Shown one piece after another: positions 23,166-31,384 of a stretch of DNA of 39,087 nucleotides; position 1 is the first letter of the stretch; every line of letters starts with the position of its first letter. This DNA comes from Tolumonas sp. (lineage in GTDB: Bacteria; Pseudomonadota; Gammaproteobacteria; Enterobacterales; Aeromonadaceae): assembly GCA_003251455.1 (NCBI GenBank), contig QKFI01000093.1:1-39087 (forward strand), read 5' to 3'. The position numbers and the translations under genes were made by a program. The notes below the pieces were generated by a model. It saw only the letters and a program-made list of their open reading frames with translations, was not told where the DNA came from and did no database searches.

Positions 23166-23969
23166 TCATTGTTGGTGCAGTTCGTCGAGTAATTTTACAG
23201 CAGCCTTTGCTTCCATGCCTTCTGTACCACCACCAAATCGAACGCCACGGATCGGACATGCGTCAAGATAGTCCATTCCATTGGCTAATTTTAGATGCTG
23301 GTGTGGGGAGCACGTATTATTTGTCACATCAAAAGTGTGCCAGTGATCAGTTAACCAGACTTCTGCCCAGGCATGCATGGCTACATGTGTGCTGTCAGGT
23401 GTGTAAAGGTAACCGCTGACATATCGTGCAGGGAGTCCTGCATGACGGCAGCAGGTAATAAACACATGTGTATGATCCTGACAGACACCGCTTTTCAATC
23501 GATACGCTTCATCTGCACTGTATGAGACATCCGTTGAGCCGGGCCGGTAGGGCATTTCGGCTAAAACTGACTGCATGAGTGATTTTAGATCATCTAAAGA
23601 TGAAGCACTTGAACGCAGGTTATTCTCTGACAACTTTTTTAAAGACGCTGTAGGTTGCGTTAATTTTGTAGTTCGTAGATAACTGAGCGGAGAAATATTG
23701 TCGGCGATATCATCGTCTGCATCTTCCTTGATCTCTACTTCGCCGGATGCTCGGATGAGCATTGAGTCATAAGGTGTATCCAGACTCAATACGTGAAGAA
23801 TATTGCCATAACCATCTGTTGTCATGGTTGCTTGTTTCGGTAATTCCAGTTCCCATTTCAGAATGCGCTGACGGGAGGTATTTGGGGGCGTTAAACGCAA
23901 ATATTGCGTGCTGTGGCGAACGGTTTCTGCGTAATGGTATTCAGTCTGATGTTTTATTGTTAGTTTCAT
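23166..23969 (-). CDS. Transglutaminase-like cysteine protease family protein
   Basis: An N-terminal bacterial transglutaminase-associated beta domain (residues 1-110; IKHQTEYHYAETVRHSTQYLRLTP) precedes the catalytic transglutaminase-like core with the triad Cys163 (KSGVCQDHTHVF), His199 (AMHAWAEVWL) and Asp214 (HTFDVTNN). In this setting the fold is thought to act as a peptidase or amidase. No signal peptide is seen, so it acts in the cytoplasm. Its ATG overlaps the stop of the alpha-E gene by four bases, so translation is coupled, and it precedes the Anbu gene by 35 bases. Confidence 0.88.
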   Translation of the reverse strand: MKLTIKHQTEYHYAETVRHSTQYLRLTPPNTSRQRILKWELELPKQATMTTDGYGNILHVLSLDTPYDSMLIRASGEVEIKEDADDDIADNISPLSYLRTTKLTQPTASLKKLSENNLRSSASSLDDLKSLMQSVLAEMPYRPGSTDVSYSADEAYRLKSGVCQDHTHVFITCCRHAGLPARYVSGYLYTPDSTHVAMHAWAEVWLTDHWHTFDVTNNTCSPHQHLKLANGMDYLDACPIRGVRFGGGTEGMEAKAAVKLLDELHQQ

Positions 23970-24892
23970 AATGTCTCCAGATATGCATCATGGATACTTT
24001 GTCCAATGTCATTAATGTCATTTAGAAAACGTGTCAGATAAGCGTTTACACCCTCTTCAAATACCTCTGAAATACTGCCGTAACGCAAGTTGGCATTTAG
24101 AATTGTTGTCAATCGACGAGGATGATTACCTGCATTTCCTTCAATACGAGAAAGTATGCTCTCGACTTCTTCAAGACTGGCTCTCAATGAACGCGGTACT
24201 TCATCTCGAAGAATGAGTAATTCAGCGACGCTTTCTCGTGACAGGGTTTTGTACAGCATTTGATGTGCTTCATAAGCACCGACAGAACGAAGTAGGGCAT
24301 TCCAGCGATAGAATTCACGGATGCTGTCTTCGTCATCTTTGATGACCTGATATTTCACATTCAAAATACGAGCGGTGTTATCTGCACGTTCAATGAAGGT
24401 TCCAAGGCGAATGAACCATAACACGTCATTGCGCATCATCGTCCCGATCGTGGAACCCCGGAAAAGATGAGATCGCTCTTTGATCCAATCAAAAAAACTC
24501 TGTGCATGGCTACTGCTGATGCCTGCACGTCGGAGATCCTTTATTTCGATCCAGGCACTGTTAATACTCTCCCATACTTCAGCCGGTATTTTCCCGCGCA
24601 CAGAATGCGCGTTGTCACGAGCAGATCGCAGGCAGCTAAAAACGCTGCTCATGTTCTCTTCGTCGAAACAAAAATATTGGAGCAGGTTTGCCATGCTGAC
24701 CTGATGATATTTGGCGAGAAAAGGCTCATGAGTGCCGGTGATTGTTAATGGAGCGATCAGTTCACTATGATCTGCATCAATGGAAGGCATCAGTGACATT
24801 GTATGCGTCACATCAAGCATACGTGCAGTATTCTCAGCTCGTTCGAGGTTCCGCGCCATCCAGAATAATTCGCTGGCTGTTCTACTTAACAT
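23966..24892 (-). CDS. Alpha-E domain-containing protein (DUF403)
   Basis: The protein is an all-helical alpha-E domain beginning with the family's MLSRTASELFWMARNLERAENTARMLDV and containing FIERADNTARILNVKY. Its biochemical role is unknown; it always goes with circularly permuted ATP-grasp proteins and is thought to be their partner. The track start at 24913 is wrong: the ATG at 24892 has GGAGG seven bases upstream and gives the family N-terminus, with 308 residues. The ATG overlaps the end of the ATP-grasp gene by seven bases, a sign of coupled translation and probably of a complex. Confidence 0.88.
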   Translation of the reverse strand: MLSRTASELFWMARNLERAENTARMLDVTHTMSLMPSIDADHSELIAPLTITGTHEPFLAKYHQVSMANLLQYFCFDEENMSSVFSCLRSARDNAHSVRGKIPAEVWESINSAWIEIKDLRRAGISSSHAQSFFDWIKERSHLFRGSTIGTMMRNDVLWFIRLGTFIERADNTARILNVKYQVIKDDEDSIREFYRWNALLRSVGAYEAHQMLYKTLSRESVAELLILRDEVPRSLRASLEEVESILSRIEGNAGNHPRRLTTILNANLRYGSISEVFEEGVNAYLTRFLNDINDIGQSIHDAYLETL

Positions 24893-26322
24893 AACGCATC
24901 CTCCATTACCCAAGTATCCTTGGTGCCGCCACCCTGAGATGAATTGACCACCAAGGAGCCTTCAGTCAGCGCTACACGGGTTAACCCGCCGGGTACTAAG
25001 CGGATTTCTTTTCCACTCAGTACAAATGGGCGTAAATCGATATGTCTTGGGGCAACCCCAGCCTCAACAAATGTAGGACAAGTAGAAAGAGAAAGTGTTG
25101 GCTGCGCGATGTAATTATCCGGACGAGTTTTTAATAAATCTCTGAACTGGGCTATTTCCGCTTTGGTCGCACAAGGACCAATTAACATGCCATATCCACC
25201 TGCACCATGTACTTCTTTGACAACTAAATCGTCTAAGTGTTCAAGAACATATTGTAGTTCTTCATGGTTACGACACTGCCAGGTAGGCACGTTATTGAGA
25301 ATTGGTTCTTCCTGAAGATAAAAACGAATCATGGACGGTACATACGGATAAATCGATTTATCGTCAGCAACACCAGTTCCAATGGCATTTGCCAGTACAA
25401 CACCGCCAGAACGATAGACAGATAATAAACCGGGCACGCCAATCAGCGAATCGGGATTAAAAGCGAGTGGGTCAAGATACGCATCATCAATACGACGGTA
25501 TATCACATCAACTTGTTGCAGACCTGTCGTGGTACGCATATAGACATGCCCGTCTTTGACAACCAGGTCTGCACTTTCAACTAACTCAACGCCCATTTGT
25601 TGTGCCAGAAAACTATGTTCGAAGTATGCGCTGTTGAAACGGCCAGGTGTCATGACAACGACACATGGGTTTTCAACCGGCGTGCTTTCCCGCAGGGTTT
25701 GTAACAAAAGAGCAGGATAGCGTTCGACAGGGGCGATCCGTTGTGCTCGGAATACATCCGGAAACAGTCGCATCATCATTTTCCGGTTTTCCAGCATGTA
25801 GGAAACACCGGAAGGGGTCCTGAGATTATCTTCTAATACATAATAAGCGCCGTCATGATTTCTAATCATATCGACACCTGTAATATGAGCATAAATTTGT
25901 TGGTGTAAGTCGATTCCTTGCATGCAAGGTTGATATTGAGTGTTTGCCAGTACTTGCTCTGCTGGGATGATGCCTGCTTTCAGAATATGTTGTTCATGAT
26001 AAACATCGTGTAAAAAAGCATTGAGTGCGGTAACTCGCTGACGGATCCCTTTATCGAGGTGTGCCCATTCTTGGGCTGGAATAATCCGAGGTATGTTATC
26101 AAACGGGATAAGACGTTCAGCGCCATCGTCATCACCGTATACGTTGAAAGTGATACCAACGCGGTGGAAAAGTAAATTTGCCTCTTCTTGTTTTTGCTGA
26201 ATTGATTTTTCGTCAGTCTTGTTTAGCCAGTTCCAATATGTTTTGTAGTGATCGCGGCAACAACCGTCTTCAAAACACATTTCATCATACATCCCGCGAG
26301 CAGGTGTCTGAATCTTGATCAT
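24886..26322 (-). CDS. Circularly permuted ATP-grasp protein (CP_ATPgrasp_1 family)
   Basis: This first gene of the Anbu operon encodes a 478-residue circularly permuted ATP-grasp enzyme. Marks are YYVLEDNLRTPSGVSYMLENR, YRRIDDAYLDPL, ANAIGTGVADDKSIYPYVP, VVKEVHGAGGYGML and VNSSQGGGTKDTWV, with the acidic and Asn residues that would hold Mg-ATP. ATP-grasp enzymes join a carboxylate to an amine, so it may build a peptide or tag that the transglutaminase and Anbu proteins process. The ORF track starts at 26403, upstream of the sigma-54 promoter. The Met at 26322 (MIKIQTPARGMYDEM) has AAGGA seven bases before it, and the predicted transcript starts about 29 bases upstream. Confidence 0.9.
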   Translation of the reverse strand: MIKIQTPARGMYDEMCFEDGCCRDHYKTYWNWLNKTDEKSIQQKQEEANLLFHRVGITFNVYGDDDGAERLIPFDNIPRIIPAQEWAHLDKGIRQRVTALNAFLHDVYHEQHILKAGIIPAEQVLANTQYQPCMQGIDLHQQIYAHITGVDMIRNHDGAYYVLEDNLRTPSGVSYMLENRKMMMRLFPDVFRAQRIAPVERYPALLLQTLRESTPVENPCVVVMTPGRFNSAYFEHSFLAQQMGVELVESADLVVKDGHVYMRTTTGLQQVDVIYRRIDDAYLDPLAFNPDSLIGVPGLLSVYRSGGVVLANAIGTGVADDKSIYPYVPSMIRFYLQEEPILNNVPTWQCRNHEELQYVLEHLDDLVVKEVHGAGGYGMLIGPCATKAEIAQFRDLLKTRPDNYIAQPTLSLSTCPTFVEAGVAPRHIDLRPFVLSGKEIRLVPGGLTRVALTEGSLVVNSSQGGGTKDTWVMEDALC

Positions 26323-26360
26323 AGGTACATCCTTTGATACATCCGTATTGAGATGAAAAG

Positions 26361-26376
26361 TGCAAGGCATGTGCCA
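26361..26376 (-). promoter_or_regulatory. Sigma-54 promoter of the Anbu operon
   Basis: The minus strand reads TGGCAC-ATGCC-TTGCA, which matches the -24/-12 consensus TGGCAC-N5-TTGCW at every defined base. Transcription would start near 26351, giving a leader of about 29 bases with its ribosome site. Nothing else in this gap looks like a better promoter for the operon. Confidence 0.85.
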
Positions 26377-26468
26377 TATGAGTAAATACTTAATAAAACC
26401 CACTTTGATCGTTTTTTAATTTAAAATCAGACTATTACATGAAACCTAAGAAAAACTTAAACCAGAAA

Positions 26469-26485
26469 TGCACTATTTTGGTGTT
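26469..26485 (-). promoter_or_regulatory. NtrC-like activator site of the Anbu operon
   Basis: TGCACTATTTTGGTGTT agrees with TGCACYA-N3-TGGTGCA at all but the last two positions, and its core is nearly the glnA upstream site GCACTATATTGGTGC as I recall it. Its centre is about 125 bases upstream of the predicted start, the usual distance for NtrC. Confidence 0.65.
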
Positions 26486-26581
26486 CATGCTTTATCGCGA
26501 TTGGATCATTGAGGTGAATAGATGTATTGCTTATGCAGCTTTGAAATAAAAAACATTGAAATTAGACTAAAAAGTAATTAG

Positions 26582-26597
26582 ATTAGTTTGTACTAAT
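26582..26597. promoter_or_regulatory. Inverted repeat ATTAGT-TTGT-ACTAAT before the YeeE/YedE pair
   Basis: Perfect six-base arms lie 17 bases before the first transporter start, next to repeated ATTAGA/ATTAGT words. It is a likely operator of a repressor, possibly of a sulfur-responsive regulator, but no such regulator gene is nearby. Confidence 0.4.
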
Positions 26598-26614
26598 TTA
26601 GTTTGGACTCAATT

Positions 26615-27013
26615 ATGTATCATTTTACTCCTTATTCAGCATTACTGGGTGGAATATTAATTGGTGTGGCAGCCATTGTTCTTTTGCTTGGCTCAGGTCG
26701 TATTGCTGGTTATAGCGGAATCATCGCAAATGCATTCATGAAACCACATCAAGGATGGCGTTGGACATTTTTACTGTGTACGGTTTTGGGCGCCACCGCT
26801 GCGATGTTCGTCTTTAAATTACCTGTGCCGCATTTTCAGTATTCGCCACATCTGTTGATTGCAGGATTGTTAGTCGGGTTTGGCTCACGCCTTGGAAATG
26901 GGTGTACGAGTGGTCATGGTATTTGTGGTATTGGTCGTCTATCACCACGTTCAATCGTAGCGACGCTCATCTTCATGACGACCGGTATTATTACCGTTTA
27001 CCTGTTTTATTAA
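26615..27013 (+). CDS. YeeE/YedE family transporter subunit (sulfur compound transport), part 1
   Basis: A 132-residue membrane protein with four predicted helices and the conserved GSRLGNGCTSGHGICGIGRLSPRS loop, which marks the YeeE/YedE family (PF04143). Members move thiosulfate or other reduced sulfur, and the Cys of the loop is important. The track start (26603) is a TTG; the ATG at 26615 gives MYHFTPYSALLGG. The second half-protein gene follows after 16 bases, so the pair forms one two-part transporter. The link to the rhodanese gene at the other end of the window is only thematic. Confidence 0.85.
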   Translation: MYHFTPYSALLGGILIGVAAIVLLLGSGRIAGYSGIIANAFMKPHQGWRWTFLLCTVLGATAAMFVFKLPVPHFQYSPHLLIAGLLVGFGSRLGNGCTSGHGICGIGRLSPRSIVATLIFMTTGIITVYLFY

Positions 27014-27029
27014 TTCATCAGGAGATGCT

Positions 27030-27467
27030 ATGTACGCCTTAATCGCTGGTTTATTATTCGGGGTCGGATTAGCTGTATCTGGCATGGTACTGCCTGAGAA
27101 AGTTATTGGATTTTTAGATATCACCGGGCATTGGGATCCATCGCTGATGTTTGTCATGGGTGGTGCGTTAGCCGTATTCATTCCTGGCTATTTCTTTCTC
27201 ATCAAAAAACGTACGGTTGCTCTGAATGGTGCTGCGCTGAACCTGAAAAAAGGCAATCAGTTTGATGCGAAGTTAATTATTGGTTCTGCGATTTTTGGTA
27301 TTGGCTGGGGATTAGCTGGTATATGTCCTGGTCCGTCGATTAGCGTGATGCTATTAGGCGGCTTACCGATACTCGGTTTCATTATTGCAATGCTGGTCGG
27401 GATGGCGATTGCTGAATTTGTCGGGCATTTGACTTCAGAAAAGAAAGAAACGCTTGTATCTGAATAA
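27030..27467 (+). CDS. YeeE/YedE (DUF6691) family transporter subunit, part 2
   Basis: This 145-residue partner has about four helices, begins with LIAGLLFGVGLAVSGMVLPEKVIGFLD and carries the family Cys in GWGLAGICPGPSISVMLLGG. The two halves together resemble one full-length YeeE protein, as with other split pairs in proteobacteria. AGGAG lies a few bases before the ATG. A hairpin follows the gene. Confidence 0.85.
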   Translation: MYALIAGLLFGVGLAVSGMVLPEKVIGFLDITGHWDPSLMFVMGGALAVFIPGYFFLIKKRTVALNGAALNLKKGNQFDAKLIIGSAIFGIGWGLAGICPGPSISVMLLGGLPILGFIIAMLVGMAIAEFVGHLTSEKKETLVSE

Positions 27468-27480
27468 ATGATGAAAACTT

Positions 27481-27503
27481 CCGCCAGTCGATGTTACTGG
27501 CGG
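27481..27503. terminator. Hairpin between the YedE pair and yfbU
   Basis: CCGCCAGT and ACTGGCGG pair around seven bases. On the minus strand a short T-rich stretch (AAGTTTT) follows, so it best fits yfbU; on the plus strand there is no T-run. Confidence 0.55.
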
Positions 27504-27511
27504 AAAACAAA

Positions 27512-28012
27512 TCAGGCAGAAATAACGTTACGAATTTCCTGAATGGATAATTTGTATTGTCTTGGGCAATCACGCCAAACACTTAACATTCTTAAATACT
27601 TATCTTGCATTGCAATTTCAGAATTCAGTTCTGAACCAACTTTGTTTAATTCAGGGTAGCGTTTTTCAGAATCCAGCAAGAATGAAACATAATCAGCGAG
27701 TTCGTGCTCATAAGCTCGTGCATAGCCGATAAACTCAATACGACTTGGTGCAATTTCAGCGCGGTCAGTTTCTGACAGATTTTCATAAGATACTTTTAAT
27801 GCGTGGTGCATTTCCAGAATATCATTCACTTCCTGACAGACATCTGCGGTTATATGACCGAACTCTTTTTCAAGTTCGAGCATTTCCAGGCAGTAACCGC
27901 GTTCTACGATCGTTTTACACCGTTGATAATAAGCGGCATTTTCCGGATTCAGTTTGCTCATGATTTCGTACTGGTTGCTCAGAATCATGCGCTGCACGTG
28001 GTTCATATTCAT
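27512..28012 (-). CDS. yfbU: YfbU family protein
   Basis: The 166-residue sequence follows E. coli YfbU over its whole length: QRMILSNQYEIMSKLNPENA, TIVERGYCLEMLELEKEFG, ILEMHHALKVSYENL and the C-terminal MLSVWRDCPRQYKLSIQEI. YfbU is a cytoplasmic, mostly helical protein; E. coli work linked it to toxic or death-related phenotypes, but its molecular function is not established. AGGA lies nine bases before the ATG. It is transcribed alone, divergent from the glycosylation operon. Confidence 0.9.
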   Translation of the reverse strand: MNMNHVQRMILSNQYEIMSKLNPENAAYYQRCKTIVERGYCLEMLELEKEFGHITADVCQEVNDILEMHHALKVSYENLSETDRAEIAPSRIEFIGYARAYEHELADYVSFLLDSEKRYPELNKVGSELNSEIAMQDKYLRMLSVWRDCPRQYKLSIQEIRNVISA

Positions 28013-28222
28013 AATGATTTTCCTGTAAGGAATTAAGATGTAGAAAGTTTACAAGTATTCAATGTCTTATACTCAGTGTTTACATCAAAAACTTGTTCGA
28101 TATTCTTGATGAATAGTCAAGTTATCAATTTAAATATATTTTTGTGTGATCTGCACATCACTCTCTGTTGTTTCTTGCTGTTCTGAATTAGGATCGGCGC
28201 AAACTGGAATGAGGTCATATTT

Positions 28223-28777
28223 ATGATGTCTCGCAGCGTTAAGTTCATCTTTATTCTCACTTTCCTTGCATTGAGTGCTTTTTACCTCTATGTGTTATAT
28301 CTGACGAAGCACCCAAATGTTTCTTTGGCATACAGGATGTACTACATCGAGCAAAAAACACGTATTTGGGATCGCAATCAAACGCTCGCTTATATTCCCG
28401 GTACAGAAATGGTGTTGACGAAATACCGAGACCGTTGCCCTTATTTATCAAGAGCAGGATGGGATATTCCTAAAGAAGATGGTTCTGGTACAGTTTTTTC
28501 CGGAACTGGTGGTCTTTATTTCACGTTACATGCTGATCCTGGTGCACTCAATTTTGAAGGTTCATTTACATCCCCAAATACAGGAACGATTTTGACCGTT
28601 TCCATTGGTGATGCATGGTCCCAAATAATTCATCTGGAAAATGAAAACCAAAATCATTTTTCAGTCACGATTCCGGCATCTCTTTTAGTGGCAGATCCGG
28701 AACAACCAAACTTTATTTCTTTGAAAAGTAACAACAACATAAAATTCCAGTCATTCAAATTATCCCATGCGGGATGA
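28223..28777 (+). CDS. Membrane-anchored periplasmic protein of unknown function, first gene of the glycosylation operon
   Basis: I do not recognise this 184-residue protein. It has one N-terminal membrane helix (about residues 6-28) and no lipobox or clear signal cleavage site, so most of it should face the periplasm, anchored in the inner membrane. The C-terminal 110 residues are rich in Gly, Ser, Thr and aromatic residues with alternating patterns (FEGSFTSPNTGTILTVSIGD), suggesting a beta-sandwich such as a carbohydrate-binding fold. GAGG precedes the ATG; a second ATG follows at once. It lies seven bases before the GtrB gene, so it is probably an acceptor or helper for the sugar transfer. 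Confidence 0.7.
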   Translation: MMSRSVKFIFILTFLALSAFYLYVLYLTKHPNVSLAYRMYYIEQKTRIWDRNQTLAYIPGTEMVLTKYRDRCPYLSRAGWDIPKEDGSGTVFSGTGGLYFTLHADPGALNFEGSFTSPNTGTILTVSIGDAWSQIIHLENENQNHFSVTIPASLLVADPEQPNFISLKSNNNIKFQSFKLSHAG

Positions 28778-28784
28778 GGTCATT

Positions 28785-29771
28785 ATGAACGAGAAAGACT
28801 TTACGATTTCTTTGGTTGTACCTGTATATAACGAAGAAGAAAGCATCGACACTTTTATTGCGACAATCGACAAAGAATTGGAGCCATTAAAAGATCAGTT
28901 AGAAATCGTGTTTGTTAATGACGGAAGTCGAGACAGAACCCGAGATGTAGTGGAGCAGGTGATTGAAAAAGACCCACGTGTTTCGCTCATCAATTTAGCG
29001 CGCAATTTTGGGAAAGAAGCAGCAATGACAGCAGGCTTAGCGCATGCGCGTGGTGATGCAATTGTCCCGATGGATGTTGATTTGCAAGACCCGCCAGCAT
29101 TAGTGCTGGAGTTTGTTAAAAAATGGCGCGAAGAAGGATATGACACAGTTTATGGTGTTCGGACCGATCGTAATGCCGATACCCCGCTGAAACGTCTGAC
29201 TGCTGGTGGTTTTTATCGTTTCTTTAATGCAGTTTCAACAACAACAAAAATTCCTGAAAACGCTGGTGACTTCCGATTAATGGATCGCCGTGTTGTTGAT
29301 GCGATTAACCAATTACCAGAACGTAACCGGTTTATGAAAGGTCTGTTTGCATGGGCTGGTTTCCGCGCTGTTGGTGTGACTTATGCGCGACCTGAACGTG
29401 CAGCAGGAACGACGAAATTCAACTACTGGAAACTGTGGAACTTTGCACTGGATGGTTTATTCAGCTTCTCAAGCTGGCCGCTTCGTGTCTGGAGTTACGT
29501 CGGTGGTTGTGTTGCAGCGATCAGCTTCCTGTATATGATTTTTATTATTCTGAAAGTGCTGACTACAGGTGTAGATATCCCAGGTTATGCATCTATGATG
29601 TGTGTGATTTTATTCCTTGGTGGTATGCAACTGCTCTCTATCGGGATCATGGGTGAATATATTGGACGTATGTTCCTTGAAGTAAAACAACGGCCTGTAT
29701 TCCTGATTGAAGGGGTCTATGGTCAATATGCGCGTCAGGACAAAGCTGCATCGGAAGAGAAAAAAGCATGA
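28785..29771 (+). CDS. GtrB-like family 2 glycosyltransferase (undecaprenyl-phosphate hexosyltransferase)
   Basis: The N-terminal GT-A domain shows SLVVPVYNEEESI, FVNDGSRDRT and the metal-binding PMDVDLQDPP, followed by FGKEAAMTAG and the product-binding region, then two C-terminal membrane helices (about 230-255 and 265-290). This is the GtrB/DPM1 type that moves a hexose from a nucleotide sugar to undecaprenyl phosphate at the inner face of the membrane. The track start at 28767 overlaps the previous gene; the ATG at 28785 has GAGG six bases upstream and gives 328 residues. Its stop overlaps the GtrA start (ATGA). Which sugar is used is not visible. Confidence 0.9.
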   Translation: MNEKDFTISLVVPVYNEEESIDTFIATIDKELEPLKDQLEIVFVNDGSRDRTRDVVEQVIEKDPRVSLINLARNFGKEAAMTAGLAHARGDAIVPMDVDLQDPPALVLEFVKKWREEGYDTVYGVRTDRNADTPLKRLTAGGFYRFFNAVSTTTKIPENAGDFRLMDRRVVDAINQLPERNRFMKGLFAWAGFRAVGVTYARPERAAGTTKFNYWKLWNFALDGLFSFSSWPLRVWSYVGGCVAAISFLYMIFIILKVLTTGVDIPGYASMMCVILFLGGMQLLSIGIMGEYIGRMFLEVKQRPVFLIEGVYGQYARQDKAASEEKKA

Positions 29772-30139
29772 TCTCACAAGCTGAATTCTGGCGTTTATTT
29801 CGGTTTGGTTTAGTCGGTGGGGGGGCAACCCTCATCGATCTGGGTACTTCAACATTATGTTTGTTGTGGTGGCCAACCCTGCCAGAACATATCGTGACCT
29901 CGATTGGTTTCTTTGTTGCTTTCTGGTTCTCTTTTTTCGGGCATCGGTATGTGACTTTCCAGAGACATGGAAAGGTGAGTAAATTCCTGATGGTTGCACT
30001 CAGTTCGCTAGGTGTCCGTTATGTGATTCTTGCTGTTTTACTCTGGATTGGGTTGTCAGGATTATTGCCGATCATTATTGCAACACTGACAGTAACGATA
30101 CTAACTTATGTCCTCTCGCGGGTTTGGGTTTTTGTATAA
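29768..30139 (+). CDS. GtrA-like family flippase
   Basis: A 123-residue protein with four membrane helices and the GtrA motifs FRFGLVGGGATLIDLG near the start and FGHRYVTFQRHGK between helices two and three. GtrA proteins are thought to flip the lipid-linked sugar made by GtrB to the periplasmic side. Coupled to GtrB by an ATGA overlap. Confidence 0.88.
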   Translation: MISQAEFWRLFRFGLVGGGATLIDLGTSTLCLLWWPTLPEHIVTSIGFFVAFWFSFFGHRYVTFQRHGKVSKFLMVALSSLGVRYVILAVLLWIGLSGLLPIIIATLTVTILTYVLSRVWVFV

Positions 30140-30169
30140 AACTCAAACCGGACATTGGGAGAAAGACTC

Positions 30170-31354
30170 GTGCAATTGAATAACAAAGTTAACGTAATCT
30201 ATGCACCACTCGAAATTAGTCGTTATGACTGGGGCATTATTGCGCTTGCATTTTTGGCCAGTCGAATCATTTTATATGCGATTGGTTATTTCGGTGCAAT
30301 GCATTACAACGTAGAGACAGACCAGATTGGACAGATCAATTTATTGAGTTCAGTTGAAGAAGATGTCTGGAATGTTTTCTGTCAGTTCGATTGTGCTTGG
30401 TTTAAAAGTATCGCAGATGTAGGTTATGACACTTATCCGCATGGCTTAACTACCGGGCATGCAGCGAACTGGGCTTTTTTCCCTTTATTCCCAATTCTTG
30501 GTCATTATCTGGGTGCATTGTTTGGGCTGAAATCACTTTATGGCTTTTATATTCTGGCGAACATATCTTCTTTTGCGATGTTGCCACTGTTCTTTTTGTG
30601 CTTAAGACAATTGGGACAGGATATTGAAGTTTCTCGTTTTGGTGTGTGGTTGTTAGCGTTTTCACCCTATTCGGTGTATTTCATATCGCCATATACAGAA
30701 TCAACCTTCTTTGCGCTTACCATGATGCTGTTCCTTTTTGCTTACCGCCATCAATGGTTCTGGGTTGCAGTTGCTGGGATGTTGATGACTGCAACACGAA
30801 ACCTTGGCGTCATGATCGTTTTTTCTGCGTTGATTATCGCAATTCAATCTTATGGACTTCGAGAACTCTTACGTTTTCAGGAGAAAACATTCCGCGTTGT
30901 ATTAGCCATATGGTTTATTCCGTTCGTGATGTTTGCCTTTATGTTCTACATGTATCTCCACGTAGGTGATGCATTTGCTTTCAAGAATATTCAAGTAGCA
31001 TGGGGGCGACTCTTTGATAATCCATTTGATTATTGGGTTGAGGGTTTTGAAACAGGCGGCCGAAAAATCTATCTCTCGATTATGATTGCGATTGGGTGGT
31101 TGATAAATATCTATTTATTTAAGCAACGACGTTATGCTGAAGCGGTTTTCATGCTGATCTGTTGTTTTGTGCCTATCCTTACCAGTACCAATGCATTTCC
31201 TCGGTATATGTTCGGTCTTTACCCGACTTCCTTGGCGCTTGTCTTAATGGTGCGAAATCGGCCATATCTGCGTCCATTGTTTTTGACGGTCAGTGCGTTA
31301 CTTTCCAGTTATTTTGTGATTGCGTGGGTGAATGCAAAATTCTTTACCGTATAA
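30170..31354 (+). CDS. PIG-V-like GT-C glycosyltransferase, integral membrane
   Basis: This is a 394-residue protein with ten or so membrane helices. The motif FDCAWFKSIADVGYD after the first helix, NWAFFPLFPIL, and TNAFPRYMFGLYPTSLAL near the end are those of the PIG-V mannosyltransferase family, in which an Asp in the first loop is catalytic. It would transfer the sugar from the GtrB/GtrA-supplied undecaprenyl-phosphate donor to an acceptor on the periplasmic side. The track start is a TTG; the GTG at 30170 (MQLNNKVNVIY) has GGGAG eight bases upstream and is preferred. Acceptor unknown: a glycan, lipid or the anchored first-gene protein. Confidence 0.82.
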   Translation: MQLNNKVNVIYAPLEISRYDWGIIALAFLASRIILYAIGYFGAMHYNVETDQIGQINLLSSVEEDVWNVFCQFDCAWFKSIADVGYDTYPHGLTTGHAANWAFFPLFPILGHYLGALFGLKSLYGFYILANISSFAMLPLFFLCLRQLGQDIEVSRFGVWLLAFSPYSVYFISPYTESTFFALTMMLFLFAYRHQWFWVAVAGMLMTATRNLGVMIVFSALIIAIQSYGLRELLRFQEKTFRVVLAIWFIPFVMFAFMFYMYLHVGDAFAFKNIQVAWGRLFDNPFDYWVEGFETGGRKIYLSIMIAIGWLINIYLFKQRRYAEAVFMLICCFVPILTSTNAFPRYMFGLYPTSLALVLMVRNRPYLRPLFLTVSALLSSYFVIAWVNAKFFTV

Positions 31355-31384
31355 AAAACAAGCCGGCTAGCCGGCTTGTTTTTT
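31353..31384. terminator. Bidirectional terminator between the glycosylation operon and bcp
   Basis: AAAAAACAAGCCGG-CTAG-CCGGCTTGTTTTTT is a perfect palindrome with 14-base arms, lying at the end of both converging genes. Confidence 0.9.

Noticed and set aside
26323-26403. N-terminal extension of the ATP-grasp protein (track start 26403)
   Set aside because: It overlaps the sigma-54 promoter and lies before the predicted transcript start; the Met at 26322 has the ribosome site.
28143-28165. CRP site TGTGA...TCAC before the glycosylation operon
   Set aside because: The half sites have the wrong spacing (eight instead of six bases).
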